Below, piece after piece: positions 26,633-35,809 of a stretch of DNA of 64,000 bases. Positions within the stretch are counted from its first letter, which is position 1; each line of letters begins with the position of its first letter. The notes under the pieces are model-generated. The model made no database searches. It worked only from the letters and a program-made list of their open reading frames with translations, and was not told the origin of the DNA. This stretch comes from Alteromonas halophila (GTDB lineage Bacteria > Pseudomonadota > Gammaproteobacteria > Enterobacterales > Alteromonadaceae). The translations under genes were made by a program, and so were the position numbers. The stretch spans positions 62,001 through 126,000 of the forward strand of contig NZ_BMXP01000003.1 in NCBI RefSeq assembly GCF_014651815.1, written 5' to 3'.

Positions 26633-29596
26633 TTAATACTGGTAAGTCACGCCAAACGTAATTCTGCGATCCGTCAGGCCCTGAAAACATAGCAGTGCGC
26701 CTTCGTTAACACAGTATTGATTGACATCCGACTTGGTTATATTCACGCCTTCCACGCCTACACTCAGGTTTTCATTGACGTCGTAGCTGATACTGGCGTT
26801 CAACTGCCCACGATCATCCTGAACAACCGGGAATCCCCATGGATAGCTACTGGTGCTACCGAAGTCCTCTGACCGGTATGCCTCACGCCATGTATAACGC
26901 GCGCGGGCAGACAAACCGTACTTTTCATAATAAAGGGTAAAGTTGTAGGCATTCTCAGACAGGTCAAGCAAGCCCTGCACTGCCTCCACTTCTATGTCAC
27001 TGTTACCCGTTGTCGCGGCGAAGACGTTGGCTGCGCGGCTGGTTGCTGTATTCGTTGCCTCACCGCCAGAAAACTCCTGTTTCGTGTAGTTCGCGATGAT
27101 ACCAAAGCCTGATGCCCAGCCCAGTGACTCTTCGAATACTGACAGGTCATACTGGAATGCCAGCTCCAGACCCTTTTGGGTCGTTTCGGCAGAGTCATTA
27201 ATAACCGTTTGTGTCGGAACACAAACCCCTACACCACCGCTGGGGCCAAATACGTTAACATCAGCAATTGGATTGAATATCCCCCCCTGTTCACACGGGG
27301 CCGTCGTGTCCCGGAAACCGGTTTGTGGATCTTCATATGGCGACGTTTCCTGCGCTACAAATAAGTTGTCGCGTTTCTTATGGAAGATACCGGCACTAAG
27401 AAGACTTGCCGGGGCAAAGTACCACTCAACCGACAGATCGAACGAGGTCACTTCTTCTGGTTCAAGGCCTGGGTTACCGATTGCTACCGGCGGATTGGGA
27501 CTGGTACTGAACGTCACCGATGTGGACAGGTCAGAGAAGTTGGGGCGCCTGATATCTTTAGACCAGCCAGAGCGCACGATGACATCTTCAGCAACTTCCG
27601 CCACTATGTTCAGGCGCGGCAAAAAGAAGTCATAGTCGCCTTTACTGACAACCCGTTCAACGATCTCGTTACCATTGGCATCTTCTGTGGTGGAATTCCC
27701 TACCGACGTCACTTCAGTATCGACATAGCGGAAGCCGGCATTACCGCGGAACATTCCCCATTCAAAGTTAGCCTGCGCGTAAAGTGCATCCGTTTGTTCT
27801 TCAATATCAAAGAACCCACTGACGCTGGATGACGGATCATCAATAGCGCGTGAACCACCATGTTCAGTGATTGCTCCATTCAGGGTACTTAGTACCCCCT
27901 GCGGATCAGACGCGGCAAGCTCCGGGTTAATCAACAGGAAGTCCCGGACATACAGCGCGCGGCCATCTGCATCATTAAAGTTATCAGGGCCTGCTGTCAG
28001 GATATCAGCAAACAGACTACCGCGCGGACTGTCATCCATGCTTCGAAGTCCAACATTGGTGCGGATCTGGTCCCGCAGACTGGTGGTTTTGCTATAACGA
28101 TAGCCAAAATCAACAACCGTCATCGGTCCCCAGTCGACGTCATAGCTTATATCAACGCGGAAGGCATCTTCCTGATTTTCCGCCACATCCTGGCCAATAT
28201 TGACATCACGCAGCACCACGTTATTCGGGTTCAGTAAATCTGCCTGGGTCGGCGCGAACGCTTCACCGAACGCTACGCCGTAGGACAGCGAGCCGCCTGA
28301 CAGGTCATAAATCAGCGGTACGCTGTTATCATTACCGCCCCCCGCGTCCACTGGCGCATTCGGGTTAATGAAGTTCAGCGTTGTGTTAAAGCTCGGAGTA
28401 GTTGAGTCGGATGTGGACCTGGACACCTCAGCAAAGACTGACATGTTGTCACCCTGCCAGTCACCACCTAACCGAAAGACTTCGCTTTTGGTGATACGGG
28501 AGTTGGTGTCGCTTGAGAAACGTAAGTTTGGATCGTCATCATCATCGTTCAGGTCTACCGGTATGACCCCAGAGAGTGCAGCCTGAATACTTCCCAGGTC
28601 TGTTCCGCCCAGCGAACCGAAATCGACATCTTCGAACTCATCCGGTACCGCAATATTGTTCAGCGCGCTGACGCCGGAGGCTTGTACACGGGAACTTTCC
28701 TGACGTCGCTCCTGATCATTAATTACAACATCAAAAAACAGCCGGGTATTATCGTTTGGCGCCCACTCAAGGCTACCGGCAATGTTCATCGTTTCATATT
28801 CGAAATTATCATAATCCTGGTTTAAAAACTGAATTGGCAGGAAGTCGAAAGACTGTGCGCTGGCGGCACCGCTGTCAGACGCTATCAGATTATCGCGGTC
28901 TGCCCGGGGTCGAAACGCGGTTACATCCTGTTCGCTGTAGCTTCCGCTAAATACCACACCAACTTCACCAATGTCGGTAAACCACACATCGCCGAATGCA
29001 CCGGACACTCTTGGCTGGATACCATCGGTAGAAAGACTGCTGTCTTCGCCCTGAACCTGGAGCGAACCCAGCGTTTGGCTAAGTTGCAAAGGGCGGATTG
29101 TACGCAGGTTGATTGTCGCTCCCACAGAACCTTCGACGGTTTTTGCTTCAGGCGCCTTAATAACTTCAACTGCAGAAATAATGGCCGCTGACACATCTTC
29201 AAAATCGATACCACCACGGCCAGCGCCAGAACTGACTGTCGAGACGCCGTTGATTTCTGTTCTGTTTGCATTCGTACCCCGGATTTGAACACCGGTACCA
29301 ACCCCTGCTTCACGGGTAATCTGAATACCTGTGACATTTTCAAGCACTTCGGCCAGGTTCTGGTCAGGTAACTTACCAATATCGACAGCTTTTATTACCT
29401 CAACAAGGTTATCAGACGAACGCTTTTCTGACAGCGCGCCGGTAAGAGAACTGCGGATACCACTGACTTCGATAACCTCTACATCGGGTTCTGAAGCTTC
29501 TGCAGACTCTGTCTCCTGAGCCAGCGTATACGTTGAAAAGCCAATAGTGGTTGCGGATAAAAGGCCGAGTGTGATTTTAGATAGTTTGTGTGTCAT
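26633..29596 (-). CDS. TonB-dependent receptor, probable alginate oligosaccharide uptake
   Basis: A 987-residue outer-membrane receptor. A signal peptide (about 1-26, ending LAQ) is followed by VEVIEVSGIRSSL, a TonB-box-like region, then the plug domain (DNLVEVIKAVDIGKLPDQNLAEVLENVTGIQITREAGVG, TRIEINGV-like) and a 22-strand-type barrel ending in RRITFGVTYQY with a terminal aromatic residue. The size and the GIRSSL / LPDQNLAEVLENVTGI pattern match the carbohydrate receptors of Alteromonadales. It lies between the GntR regulator and the divergent lyase operon, which implies import of alginate oligomers; the ligand is inferred from context. Confidence 0.93.
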   Translation of the reverse strand: MTHKLSKITLGLLSATTIGFSTYTLAQETESAEASEPDVEVIEVSGIRSSLTGALSEKRSSDNLVEVIKAVDIGKLPDQNLAEVLENVTGIQITREAGVGTGVQIRGTNANRTEINGVSTVSSGAGRGGIDFEDVSAAIISAVEVIKAPEAKTVEGSVGATINLRTIRPLQLSQTLGSLQVQGEDSSLSTDGIQPRVSGAFGDVWFTDIGEVGVVFSGSYSEQDVTAFRPRADRDNLIASDSGAASAQSFDFLPIQFLNQDYDNFEYETMNIAGSLEWAPNDNTRLFFDVVINDQERRQESSRVQASGVSALNNIAVPDEFEDVDFGSLGGTDLGSIQAALSGVIPVDLNDDDDDPNLRFSSDTNSRITKSEVFRLGGDWQGDNMSVFAEVSRSTSDSTTPSFNTTLNFINPNAPVDAGGGNDNSVPLIYDLSGGSLSYGVAFGEAFAPTQADLLNPNNVVLRDVNIGQDVAENQEDAFRVDISYDVDWGPMTVVDFGYRYSKTTSLRDQIRTNVGLRSMDDSPRGSLFADILTAGPDNFNDADGRALYVRDFLLINPELAASDPQGVLSTLNGAITEHGGSRAIDDPSSSVSGFFDIEEQTDALYAQANFEWGMFRGNAGFRYVDTEVTSVGNSTTEDANGNEIVERVVSKGDYDFFLPRLNIVAEVAEDVIVRSGWSKDIRRPNFSDLSTSVTFSTSPNPPVAIGNPGLEPEEVTSFDLSVEWYFAPASLLSAGIFHKKRDNLFVAQETSPYEDPQTGFRDTTAPCEQGGIFNPIADVNVFGPSGGVGVCVPTQTVINDSAETTQKGLELAFQYDLSVFEESLGWASGFGIIANYTKQEFSGGEATNTATSRAANVFAATTGNSDIEVEAVQGLLDLSENAYNFTLYYEKYGLSARARYTWREAYRSEDFGSTSSYPWGFPVVQDDRGQLNASISYDVNENLSVGVEGVNITKSDVNQYCVNEGALLCFQGLTDRRITFGVTYQY

Positions 29597-29699
29597 GAAT
29601 AAATTCTCACTGGTTAAATTTACATTTCCGCTAACAACCTAGCCTCTGGGGCAACGGCGGAATTTACATCTGGTTTACTTAATACTTACAACAAAAAAT

Positions 29700-29725
29700 C
29701 CAAAGGTCAACCTTTTGGTAATAAT
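29700..29725 (-). promoter_or_regulatory. Operator-like motifs upstream of the TonB receptor
   Basis: The palindrome-like CCAAAGGTCAACCTTTTGG (29700-29718) overlaps TTGGTAATAAT (29715-29725). The 11-mer is identical to 26534-26544 before the gntR gene. A related TGGTAATACAA at 29761-29771 matches the FadR-type consensus TNGTNNNACNA exactly. These sit about 100-175 bases upstream of the receptor start and are candidate GntR operators. Confidence 0.55.
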
Positions 29726-29939
29726 TTTTGGACATGCCAAAACAAAATGTTACACGCTAATGGTAATACAAAAAGGAAGGGCAAAATAAAATACAGATAT
29801 ATTTATATTTGTTTACAAACACTTACAAGATTAAGAGCCTAATTTCCACAGGTATTATCGCAACTACCATGAGGCTATATTGGTCAGGTACTTGCCGGGT
29901 TTATACTAAAAACCAAAATAAAAAAGTTAACCTTTTATT

Positions 29940-29975
29940 CCAAATTGGTTGACAATTAACATTACCAAATATAGC
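29940..29975 (+). promoter_or_regulatory. Promoter and operator of the alginate catabolic operon
   Basis: TTGACA at 29949-29954 and TATAGC at 29970-29975 give a plausible sigma-70 promoter with 15-bp spacing, about 100 bases before the first gene. CCAAATTGG (29940-29948) and ATTACCAA (29961-29968) overlap it, echoing the two motifs in the gntR promoter. Overlap with the -35/-10 region fits repression. The full divergent intergenic region is 29597-30076; nothing else in it looks like a gene. Confidence 0.55.
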
Positions 29976-30076
29976 TTTGTAAACACATTGGTCTTCACAC
30001 ACCATGTCGTGGGTGGAGAAAACAACAGATAGTCGTCTGAAGTATTGACGCATTAACTTTCAAAGTGGGAATTATT

Positions 30077-30961
30077 ATGTCTAAACCAGTCATTGGCTTT
30101 ATCGGCCTGGGCCTAATGGGCGGAAACATGGTCGAAAACCTTCAGAATAAAGGTTACGACCTTGTTGTTATGGATTTGAACCAGGACGCGGTAGATACGT
30201 GCGTGCAGCGCGGCGCCAAAAGTGCAGCCAGCGCTGCAGAGCTAGCCGCATCTGTGGACATCATCATGCTTTGTCTTACAACATCGAAAATTGTCGAAAG
30301 CATTATCTATGCGGACGATGGCATATTGGCCGGTATTAAATCAGGCAGTGTGCTTGTTGATTTCGGCACGTCAATTCCGTCATCCACCCGTAAAATTGGA
30401 GAGGACCTGGCGAAGAAAGGTGCCGGTATGATTGACGCTCCTCTGGGTCGCACACCAGCGCACGCCAAAGAAGGCAAGCTCAACATTATGGCAGCCGGTG
30501 ATGAAAACACCTTCGATAAAGTAAAACCTGTACTGGATGATCAGGGCGAGAACATTTTCTATCTGGGCCAGCTGGGCGCAGGCCACACTACGAAGCTGAT
30601 CAATAACTTTATGGGTATGACAACAGTCTGCACCATGTCACAGGCTTTTGCGGTTGCCGATATGGCAGGTGTCGATAAACAGCAACTGTTCGACATCATG
30701 TTCAGTGGCCCATCCAGTTCACCGTTCATGCAATTCTGCAAAAACTACGCTGTCGACAACGTCAGCGATCTTGGTTTTTCTATTGCTAATGCAAACAAAG
30801 ACTTAGGTTACTTCCTGGCAATGGTCAATGATCTTGATACCGCCAGCCCTATTGCAGAAGGTTCTTCCTCAAATTTACAGGCAGCCTTTGATGCCGGCAT
30901 GGGCAATGGAAATGTGCCTGAAATTTACGATTATTTTCGCTCGCTTACCAAGCAACAGTAA
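30077..30961 (+). CDS. DEH reductase-like 3-hydroxyisobutyrate dehydrogenase family protein
   Basis: A 294-residue NAD(P)-dependent reductase. The Rossmann motif is GFIGLGLMGGNM; the second signature IDAPLGRTPAHAKEGKL replaces the usual DAPVSGG; the catalytic Lys lies in HTTKLINNFMG. It belongs to the beta-hydroxyacid dehydrogenase family (tartronate semialdehyde / 3-hydroxyisobutyrate type). In alginate loci such enzymes reduce 4-deoxy-L-erythro-5-hexoseulose uronate (DEH) to 2-keto-3-deoxygluconate, and that role fits the operon, which also has KdgK and Eda. ATG 30077 is chosen because GTGGGA lies 6 bases upstream. First gene of the operon. Confidence 0.85.
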   Translation: MSKPVIGFIGLGLMGGNMVENLQNKGYDLVVMDLNQDAVDTCVQRGAKSAASAAELAASVDIIMLCLTTSKIVESIIYADDGILAGIKSGSVLVDFGTSIPSSTRKIGEDLAKKGAGMIDAPLGRTPAHAKEGKLNIMAAGDENTFDKVKPVLDDQGENIFYLGQLGAGHTTKLINNFMGMTTVCTMSQAFAVADMAGVDKQQLFDIMFSGPSSSPFMQFCKNYAVDNVSDLGFSIANANKDLGYFLAMVNDLDTASPIAEGSSSNLQAAFDAGMGNGNVPEIYDYFRSLTKQQ

Positions 30962-30987
30962 TCGCCGGATAAACGGAGTATAAATAA

Positions 30988-33240
30988 ATGATGACCCGTC
31001 TTTCTACACGACTATTTGCCTGCAGCTTTACCTTGCTAAGTTTGTCTGTCTCCTGTGCATCAGCTAAGGACTATGTTGTTGGCAATATTGAGCAATACCG
31101 CAATGCACTATCTACATTATCGCCTGGCGATGCAGTTGTGTTGCAAAATGGCGTCTGGGAAGATGTGGACATGCTGTTTAAAGGACAGGGAGAGTCCGGC
31201 GCCCCGATTACGTTAAAAGCGCAGACCGCGGGCGAGGTAATTTTTTCCGGTGAGTCGAGCCTTCGGCTCGCCGGTCAGCACCTGGTCGTTCGCGACCTGG
31301 TGTTTAAAGATGGTTATAGTCCCAGAAGTGCCGTTGTCGAATTTCGTGAAAACGACGATAACCTGGCGTTTCATTCACGGGTGACCAATATCGTTATTGA
31401 TAACTATAGTAATCCGGACAAACAGGAGTCGGACTACTGGGTGGCCATGTATGGTCAGCACAACCGTCTTGACCACAGTCACTTTGCCGGTAAAACCAAC
31501 AAGGGCGTGACTGTAGCTGTGCGCCTGACGTCGGCTGACAGTCAGCAAAACCAGCACAAAATTGACCACAACTATTTTGGTTACCGGCCCATTTTTGGCT
31601 CTAATGGCGGTGAAACACTACGCATAGGAACCAGTCATCATTCTCTCACCGATTCGCTGACCGTCGTTGAGAACAACTACTTCGACCGTACTAATGGTGA
31701 AGTCGAAATTATTTCGGTTAAGTCAGGTAAAAATACATTACGCGGTAATGTGTTTCACGAAGCACGAGGAACACTAACGCTTCGCCATGGCAATAATAAC
31801 CTTATAGAAAACAACATTTTTATTGGCAATAAGCAGGACCATACCGGCGGCATCAGGGTCATTAATAAAGGTCAGACCGTTCGTAACAACTATTTGCAGG
31901 GATTAACCGGTTATCGGTTCGGGAGTGGCTTTGCCATCATGAACGGCGTGCCAGATTCGCCCATTAACCGCTACCATCAGGTCGAAAATGCGACTGTCAC
32001 TAACAATAGCTTTATCAATGTTGAGCATATTCAGCTGGCGGTAGGCAGCGATCAGGAACGCAGCGCGCCACCTGCTTCCAGTACCTTCGCCAACAACCTC
32101 ATCGTTAATGATACGTCAGTGGGCCCGTTCACACTGTTCGATGACGTCAGCGGTATTACCTTTGACGGCAACACAGCCAACGTGGACGTACCGGCACCGC
32201 TTAAAGACGGCGTTAATATCCAGTCAGTGTCCCTGGAGCAGCACAGCAATGGATTGCTTTATCCCAAGACGGAAACAAGTACGGGTGTGTCCCGCGAGCT
32301 GACCGTGCTTGATAAACGTGATACCGGCGTGCCCTGGTATCCCAAAACATTTCCGGTTGTGGCATTTGACTCAGCAGACACCGTGCGTGTCAACGCAAGT
32401 TATAGTGCCATTGAGCGTGCGATTGAAGCTGCGTCGGCGGGCGATATTATTGAAATACAGGCGGGCGATCTGACCATTCCTTCCGTACTGTATATCGACA
32501 AACCGCTCACCATCCGGTCGGTTAAGGGCGCAACCGTGTCTCTGGCCTTTGAGCGCTCAACACTGTTTGAAATAAAAGACGGCGGAAGTCTTAAACTGGA
32601 AGGCCTGCATATTTCCGGGGCTAAAAGCCCGGATACGCACAGCAACAGTGTCGTCAGAACCCAAAAGTGGGGTATGAGCAGCAATTACCGGTTTGAGGTC
32701 TATAATTCGCTTATCACCGACCTGAATGTGAATCATTCATTCCAGTTTTTCACCAGCGGCAAAGGTGCATTTGCTGACCGCATTATCATTGATAATATCG
32801 CGTTCTCAGATGTCAGCGGCGATATCCTTAAGCTGGATAAAGAGCATGAAGACTTAGGCATTTACAACGCCGAATATGTCACGCTGACCAGCAACCAGTT
32901 TACTAATATCACCGGCGCGATCACACGGCTGTACCGGGGTGGTACTGATGAGAGCACCTTTGGCCCCCATTTCATACTGAAAAACAATACGTTGCGTGAT
33001 GTTGGACAGGGTAAGCGCACAACACCTTCAGCGTCAGTGTTACTGCATGGGGTTCAGGTTGCATCGCTGGCCAACAATACATTTGAGAACTGTGCGCCTG
33101 TAATTGTGAATCACACGGTTGGCGAACCTCAGACCCGCATCATTGCCAACCAGTTTACAGACACACCTTCGCCGCAAATTACCGAATTAAATGCAGCGCC
33201 GCCTCATACGGCAACGCTCCGTGATAATAAAGGAATATAG
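30988..33240 (+). CDS. PL6 family alginate lyase (AlyGC-like)
   Basis: A 750-residue exported lyase with signal peptide (about 1-26). Two right-handed parallel beta-helix domains are visible: residues about 28-430 carry the PL6/chondroitinase-B-type core, including GGETLRIGTS, NGEVEIISVKSGKN (calcium-binding acids and catalytic Lys) and TLTLRHGNNN (catalytic Arg); the second domain begins near 465 with VNASYSAIERAIEAASAGDIIEI. The two-domain build and length of 750 match AlyGC of Glaciecola, an exolytic PL6 enzyme. It cleaves alginate by beta-elimination to unsaturated uronates. Second gene of the operon, 26 bases after the reductase. Confidence 0.93.
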   Translation: MMTRLSTRLFACSFTLLSLSVSCASAKDYVVGNIEQYRNALSTLSPGDAVVLQNGVWEDVDMLFKGQGESGAPITLKAQTAGEVIFSGESSLRLAGQHLVVRDLVFKDGYSPRSAVVEFRENDDNLAFHSRVTNIVIDNYSNPDKQESDYWVAMYGQHNRLDHSHFAGKTNKGVTVAVRLTSADSQQNQHKIDHNYFGYRPIFGSNGGETLRIGTSHHSLTDSLTVVENNYFDRTNGEVEIISVKSGKNTLRGNVFHEARGTLTLRHGNNNLIENNIFIGNKQDHTGGIRVINKGQTVRNNYLQGLTGYRFGSGFAIMNGVPDSPINRYHQVENATVTNNSFINVEHIQLAVGSDQERSAPPASSTFANNLIVNDTSVGPFTLFDDVSGITFDGNTANVDVPAPLKDGVNIQSVSLEQHSNGLLYPKTETSTGVSRELTVLDKRDTGVPWYPKTFPVVAFDSADTVRVNASYSAIERAIEAASAGDIIEIQAGDLTIPSVLYIDKPLTIRSVKGATVSLAFERSTLFEIKDGGSLKLEGLHISGAKSPDTHSNSVVRTQKWGMSSNYRFEVYNSLITDLNVNHSFQFFTSGKGAFADRIIIDNIAFSDVSGDILKLDKEHEDLGIYNAEYVTLTSNQFTNITGAITRLYRGGTDESTFGPHFILKNNTLRDVGQGKRTTPSASVLLHGVQVASLANNTFENCAPVIVNHTVGEPQTRIIANQFTDTPSPQITELNAAPPHTATLRDNKGI

Positions 33241-33242
33241 CC

Positions 33243-35444
33243 ATGCGCCTCAGTCACCCGACATTAAAAAAGCTGCTCATACTCGCTGTGGCATTATGGC
33301 CGGTCATGGTCAGTGCAGCACACCCAAACCTGGTCATCACAGCCAATGATATCGAGGTCATGCGCAGTGCAATTAAGGACGAAGGCCGTTTTTATGATGC
33401 ATACAAACAGCGCCAGCACACTATTGATGCAGTCATAGCAACTGACCCGGCCGTCCCGGTGCCAAAAGACGGCGGGGGTGGCTACACCCACGAGCAACAT
33501 AAAAAGAATTATCAGGCAATGTATACCGCTGCAATTATGTATCAGCTAAATCAACAACAAAAATATGCTGATTTTGTACGCAATATGCTGCTTGACTACG
33601 CCGAGCTGTACCCTACTCTCGACGTGCATCCCAAGCGCAAAGAAAACTCGCAGAATCCAGGTAAGTTATTCTGGCAAAGTCTGAACGAAGCAATGTGGCT
33701 GGTCTATACCATCCAGGCCTACGATCTGATTCACGACGCTCTTGACGCTGAACAAAGACAAAAGATAGAACAACAGTTGCTTCGTCCTGTTGCTATCTTC
33801 TTGTCGGAGGGGCAACCGTCCACGTTTAATAAAGTACACAATCATGGTACCTGGGCGACCGCGGGTGTCGGTATGACCGGCTATGTGCTTGACGAGCCAG
33901 AATGGGTGGAAAAGGCCCTGTATGGACTGGACAAATCTGGCAAGGGCGGTTTTATCAGGCAGCTTGATGAGCTTTTCTCGCCGCAGGGTTATTACACAGA
34001 AGGTCCGTATTATCAGCGCTTTGCCCTGCTTCCGTTTGTTACCTTCGCCCGTGCGGTGGACCACAATGAACCGGGACGCGAACTGTTTGAGCACCGTGAC
34101 AGCGTGCTGCTGAAAGCCATCGACACCACGATTCAGCTAAGCTACAACGGACTTTTTTATCCTATTAACGATGCCATTAAAAGCAAAGGTATTGATACCA
34201 TTGAACTGGTGCATGGCGTCGCCGCGGCCTACGCTCAGACAAATGATCCGGCCTATCTTGATATTGCTAAACGCCAGAATCGAATTGTACTGACCGGCGA
34301 CGGTGTCCGTGTTTCCAATGCAATAGAAAAAGGGCTGGTAACCCCTTATCCGTTTAAGTCCGTGGCCTTTGGTGACGGACGCGACGGTGACCAGGGCGCG
34401 CTGGTTATCATGCGGGAAAAACAGGACGCCGAGCAGGCGCTGCTTTTTAAAGCCGCGTCACAAGGTCTGGGCCACGGCCATTTTGATAAGCTGACCTGGC
34501 AGTTTTACGATAAAGGCCAGGAAATTGTGTCCGATTATGGTGCCGCGCGTTTTCTTAACGTGGAAGCCAAGTTCGGTGGCCGCTATCTACCGGAAAATGA
34601 ATCGTACGCCAAACAGACTGTCTCTCATAATACCGTTGTTATTGACCAGACCAGTCACTTTAACGGCGATGTAGATACAGGAAATAAACAGTGGCCTACA
34701 CTCACGCTGTTTGAAAAAAATCAGTTTGGTACCGTTTCAAGAGGAACCATTGATACCGCTTACCCTGACGTGACACTCACCCGGACTCTGGCGCTGGTAA
34801 ACCTGCCCGGCCTATCCCGCACAATTGCAGTAGATGTCTTTTTTGTTGATGCCGCGAAAAAGCATCAGATTGACCTTCCGCTACACTATCAGGGCCAGTT
34901 TATCAGTGCAGATTTTACCTATGAACCGAATACCGCCTCTCTGGCACCGCTTGGCAAGCGTGCTGGTTACCAGCATCTGTGGCTGACCGCATCAGCCACA
35001 CCGGAGCCTGGCATCGCGAAAGTCACCTGGCTAAATGAAAATGGCCGTTTCTACACACTGAGCAATCTAATTGATGAACAGGAAACGCTATTATTTGCGC
35101 AAACAGGGGCCAATGATCCTCAGTTTAACTTACGCAATGAAAAGAGCCTTATTCGCCGCCGGGAAAACAGCCAGCAACATACCTTTGTATCTGTCTTAGA
35201 ACCTCACGGTGAATATAACCCGGGGGACGAATACACGATAAATGCAGACAGTGACCTGACCACACTGGACTACTCAGTTGACGGCGCTCTGACGCTGGTA
35301 CAGGTAGGCATTGCGGGTCATGATTACCTTATCGCTATCGCGACTGAGTCACTGTCATTTCCTCACTCATTTCGGTACCACAGCCACGACTTTGAATTGC
35401 AGAGCCGGTTCGCTGTGTATCCTCTAAATAACCACCAGGAGTAA
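33243..35444 (+). CDS. PL17 family oligoalginate lyase
   Basis: A 733-residue exported enzyme. Signal peptide 1-25 (ending SAA). An N-terminal alpha/alpha toroid contains VHNHGTWATAGVGMTGY (active-site Asn-His) and GYYTEGPYYQRFALLPF (catalytic Tyr); the C-terminal heparinase II/III-like beta sandwich has GHGHFDKLTWQFY (metal or neutralising His) and ENESYAKQTVSHNTVVID. Size matches Alg17C-type enzymes (about 736). It removes unsaturated monouronate from the end of oligoalginate, completing depolymerisation after PL6. Its start lies 2 bases after the PL6 stop. Confidence 0.94.
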   Translation: MRLSHPTLKKLLILAVALWPVMVSAAHPNLVITANDIEVMRSAIKDEGRFYDAYKQRQHTIDAVIATDPAVPVPKDGGGGYTHEQHKKNYQAMYTAAIMYQLNQQQKYADFVRNMLLDYAELYPTLDVHPKRKENSQNPGKLFWQSLNEAMWLVYTIQAYDLIHDALDAEQRQKIEQQLLRPVAIFLSEGQPSTFNKVHNHGTWATAGVGMTGYVLDEPEWVEKALYGLDKSGKGGFIRQLDELFSPQGYYTEGPYYQRFALLPFVTFARAVDHNEPGRELFEHRDSVLLKAIDTTIQLSYNGLFYPINDAIKSKGIDTIELVHGVAAAYAQTNDPAYLDIAKRQNRIVLTGDGVRVSNAIEKGLVTPYPFKSVAFGDGRDGDQGALVIMREKQDAEQALLFKAASQGLGHGHFDKLTWQFYDKGQEIVSDYGAARFLNVEAKFGGRYLPENESYAKQTVSHNTVVIDQTSHFNGDVDTGNKQWPTLTLFEKNQFGTVSRGTIDTAYPDVTLTRTLALVNLPGLSRTIAVDVFFVDAAKKHQIDLPLHYQGQFISADFTYEPNTASLAPLGKRAGYQHLWLTASATPEPGIAKVTWLNENGRFYTLSNLIDEQETLLFAQTGANDPQFNLRNEKSLIRRRENSQQHTFVSVLEPHGEYNPGDEYTINADSDLTTLDYSVDGALTLVQVGIAGHDYLIAIATESLSFPHSFRYHSHDFELQSRFAVYPLNNHQE

Positions 35445-35449
35445 TTGTT

Positions 35450-35809
35450 ATGCAAAAACAAAGCGCACTTTTTTCGTTTGGAAACGAAACGGACATTGAA
35501 GATCTTGGTGGCGGCCTGAAGCGCCAGATGCTTGGCTACAATCATGAATTGATGGCCGTAAAGGTCTGGTTTGCTGAAGGTGCCGAAGGGTATGTCCATA
35601 AACATCGCCACACACAGGTAACCTATGTTGAACAGGGCGAATTCCACTTCAGAATTGGCGACGAGACAAAGGTACTCAAAGCGGGTGACAGTTGCCTTAT
35701 TCCCCCCCACGTAGAGCATGGTGCTGTATGCCCGACCGGCGGTATCTTAATTGACACCTTCAGCCCAGCTCGTGAAGACTTTATAGAGAGTGACGATAAT
35801 GCAAATTAA
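35450..35809 (+). CDS. kdgF: KdgF-like cupin, unsaturated uronate converter
   Basis: A 119-residue single-domain cupin. The metal-binding HxH is in YVHKHRHTQVTYVEQGEFHF, with the second-motif His in PPHVEHGAV. KdgF proteins speed up conversion of 4,5-unsaturated monouronate, from pectin or alginate, to the linear ketone (DKI/DEH). Here it stands between the PL17 lyase and the transporter, which is exactly its expected place in the pathway. No signal peptide, so it acts in the cytosol. Its last codons overlap the transporter start by 11 bases. Confidence 0.9.
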   Translation: MQKQSALFSFGNETDIEDLGGGLKRQMLGYNHELMAVKVWFAEGAEGYVHKHRHTQVTYVEQGEFHFRIGDETKVLKAGDSCLIPPHVEHGAVCPTGGILIDTFSPAREDFIESDDNAN

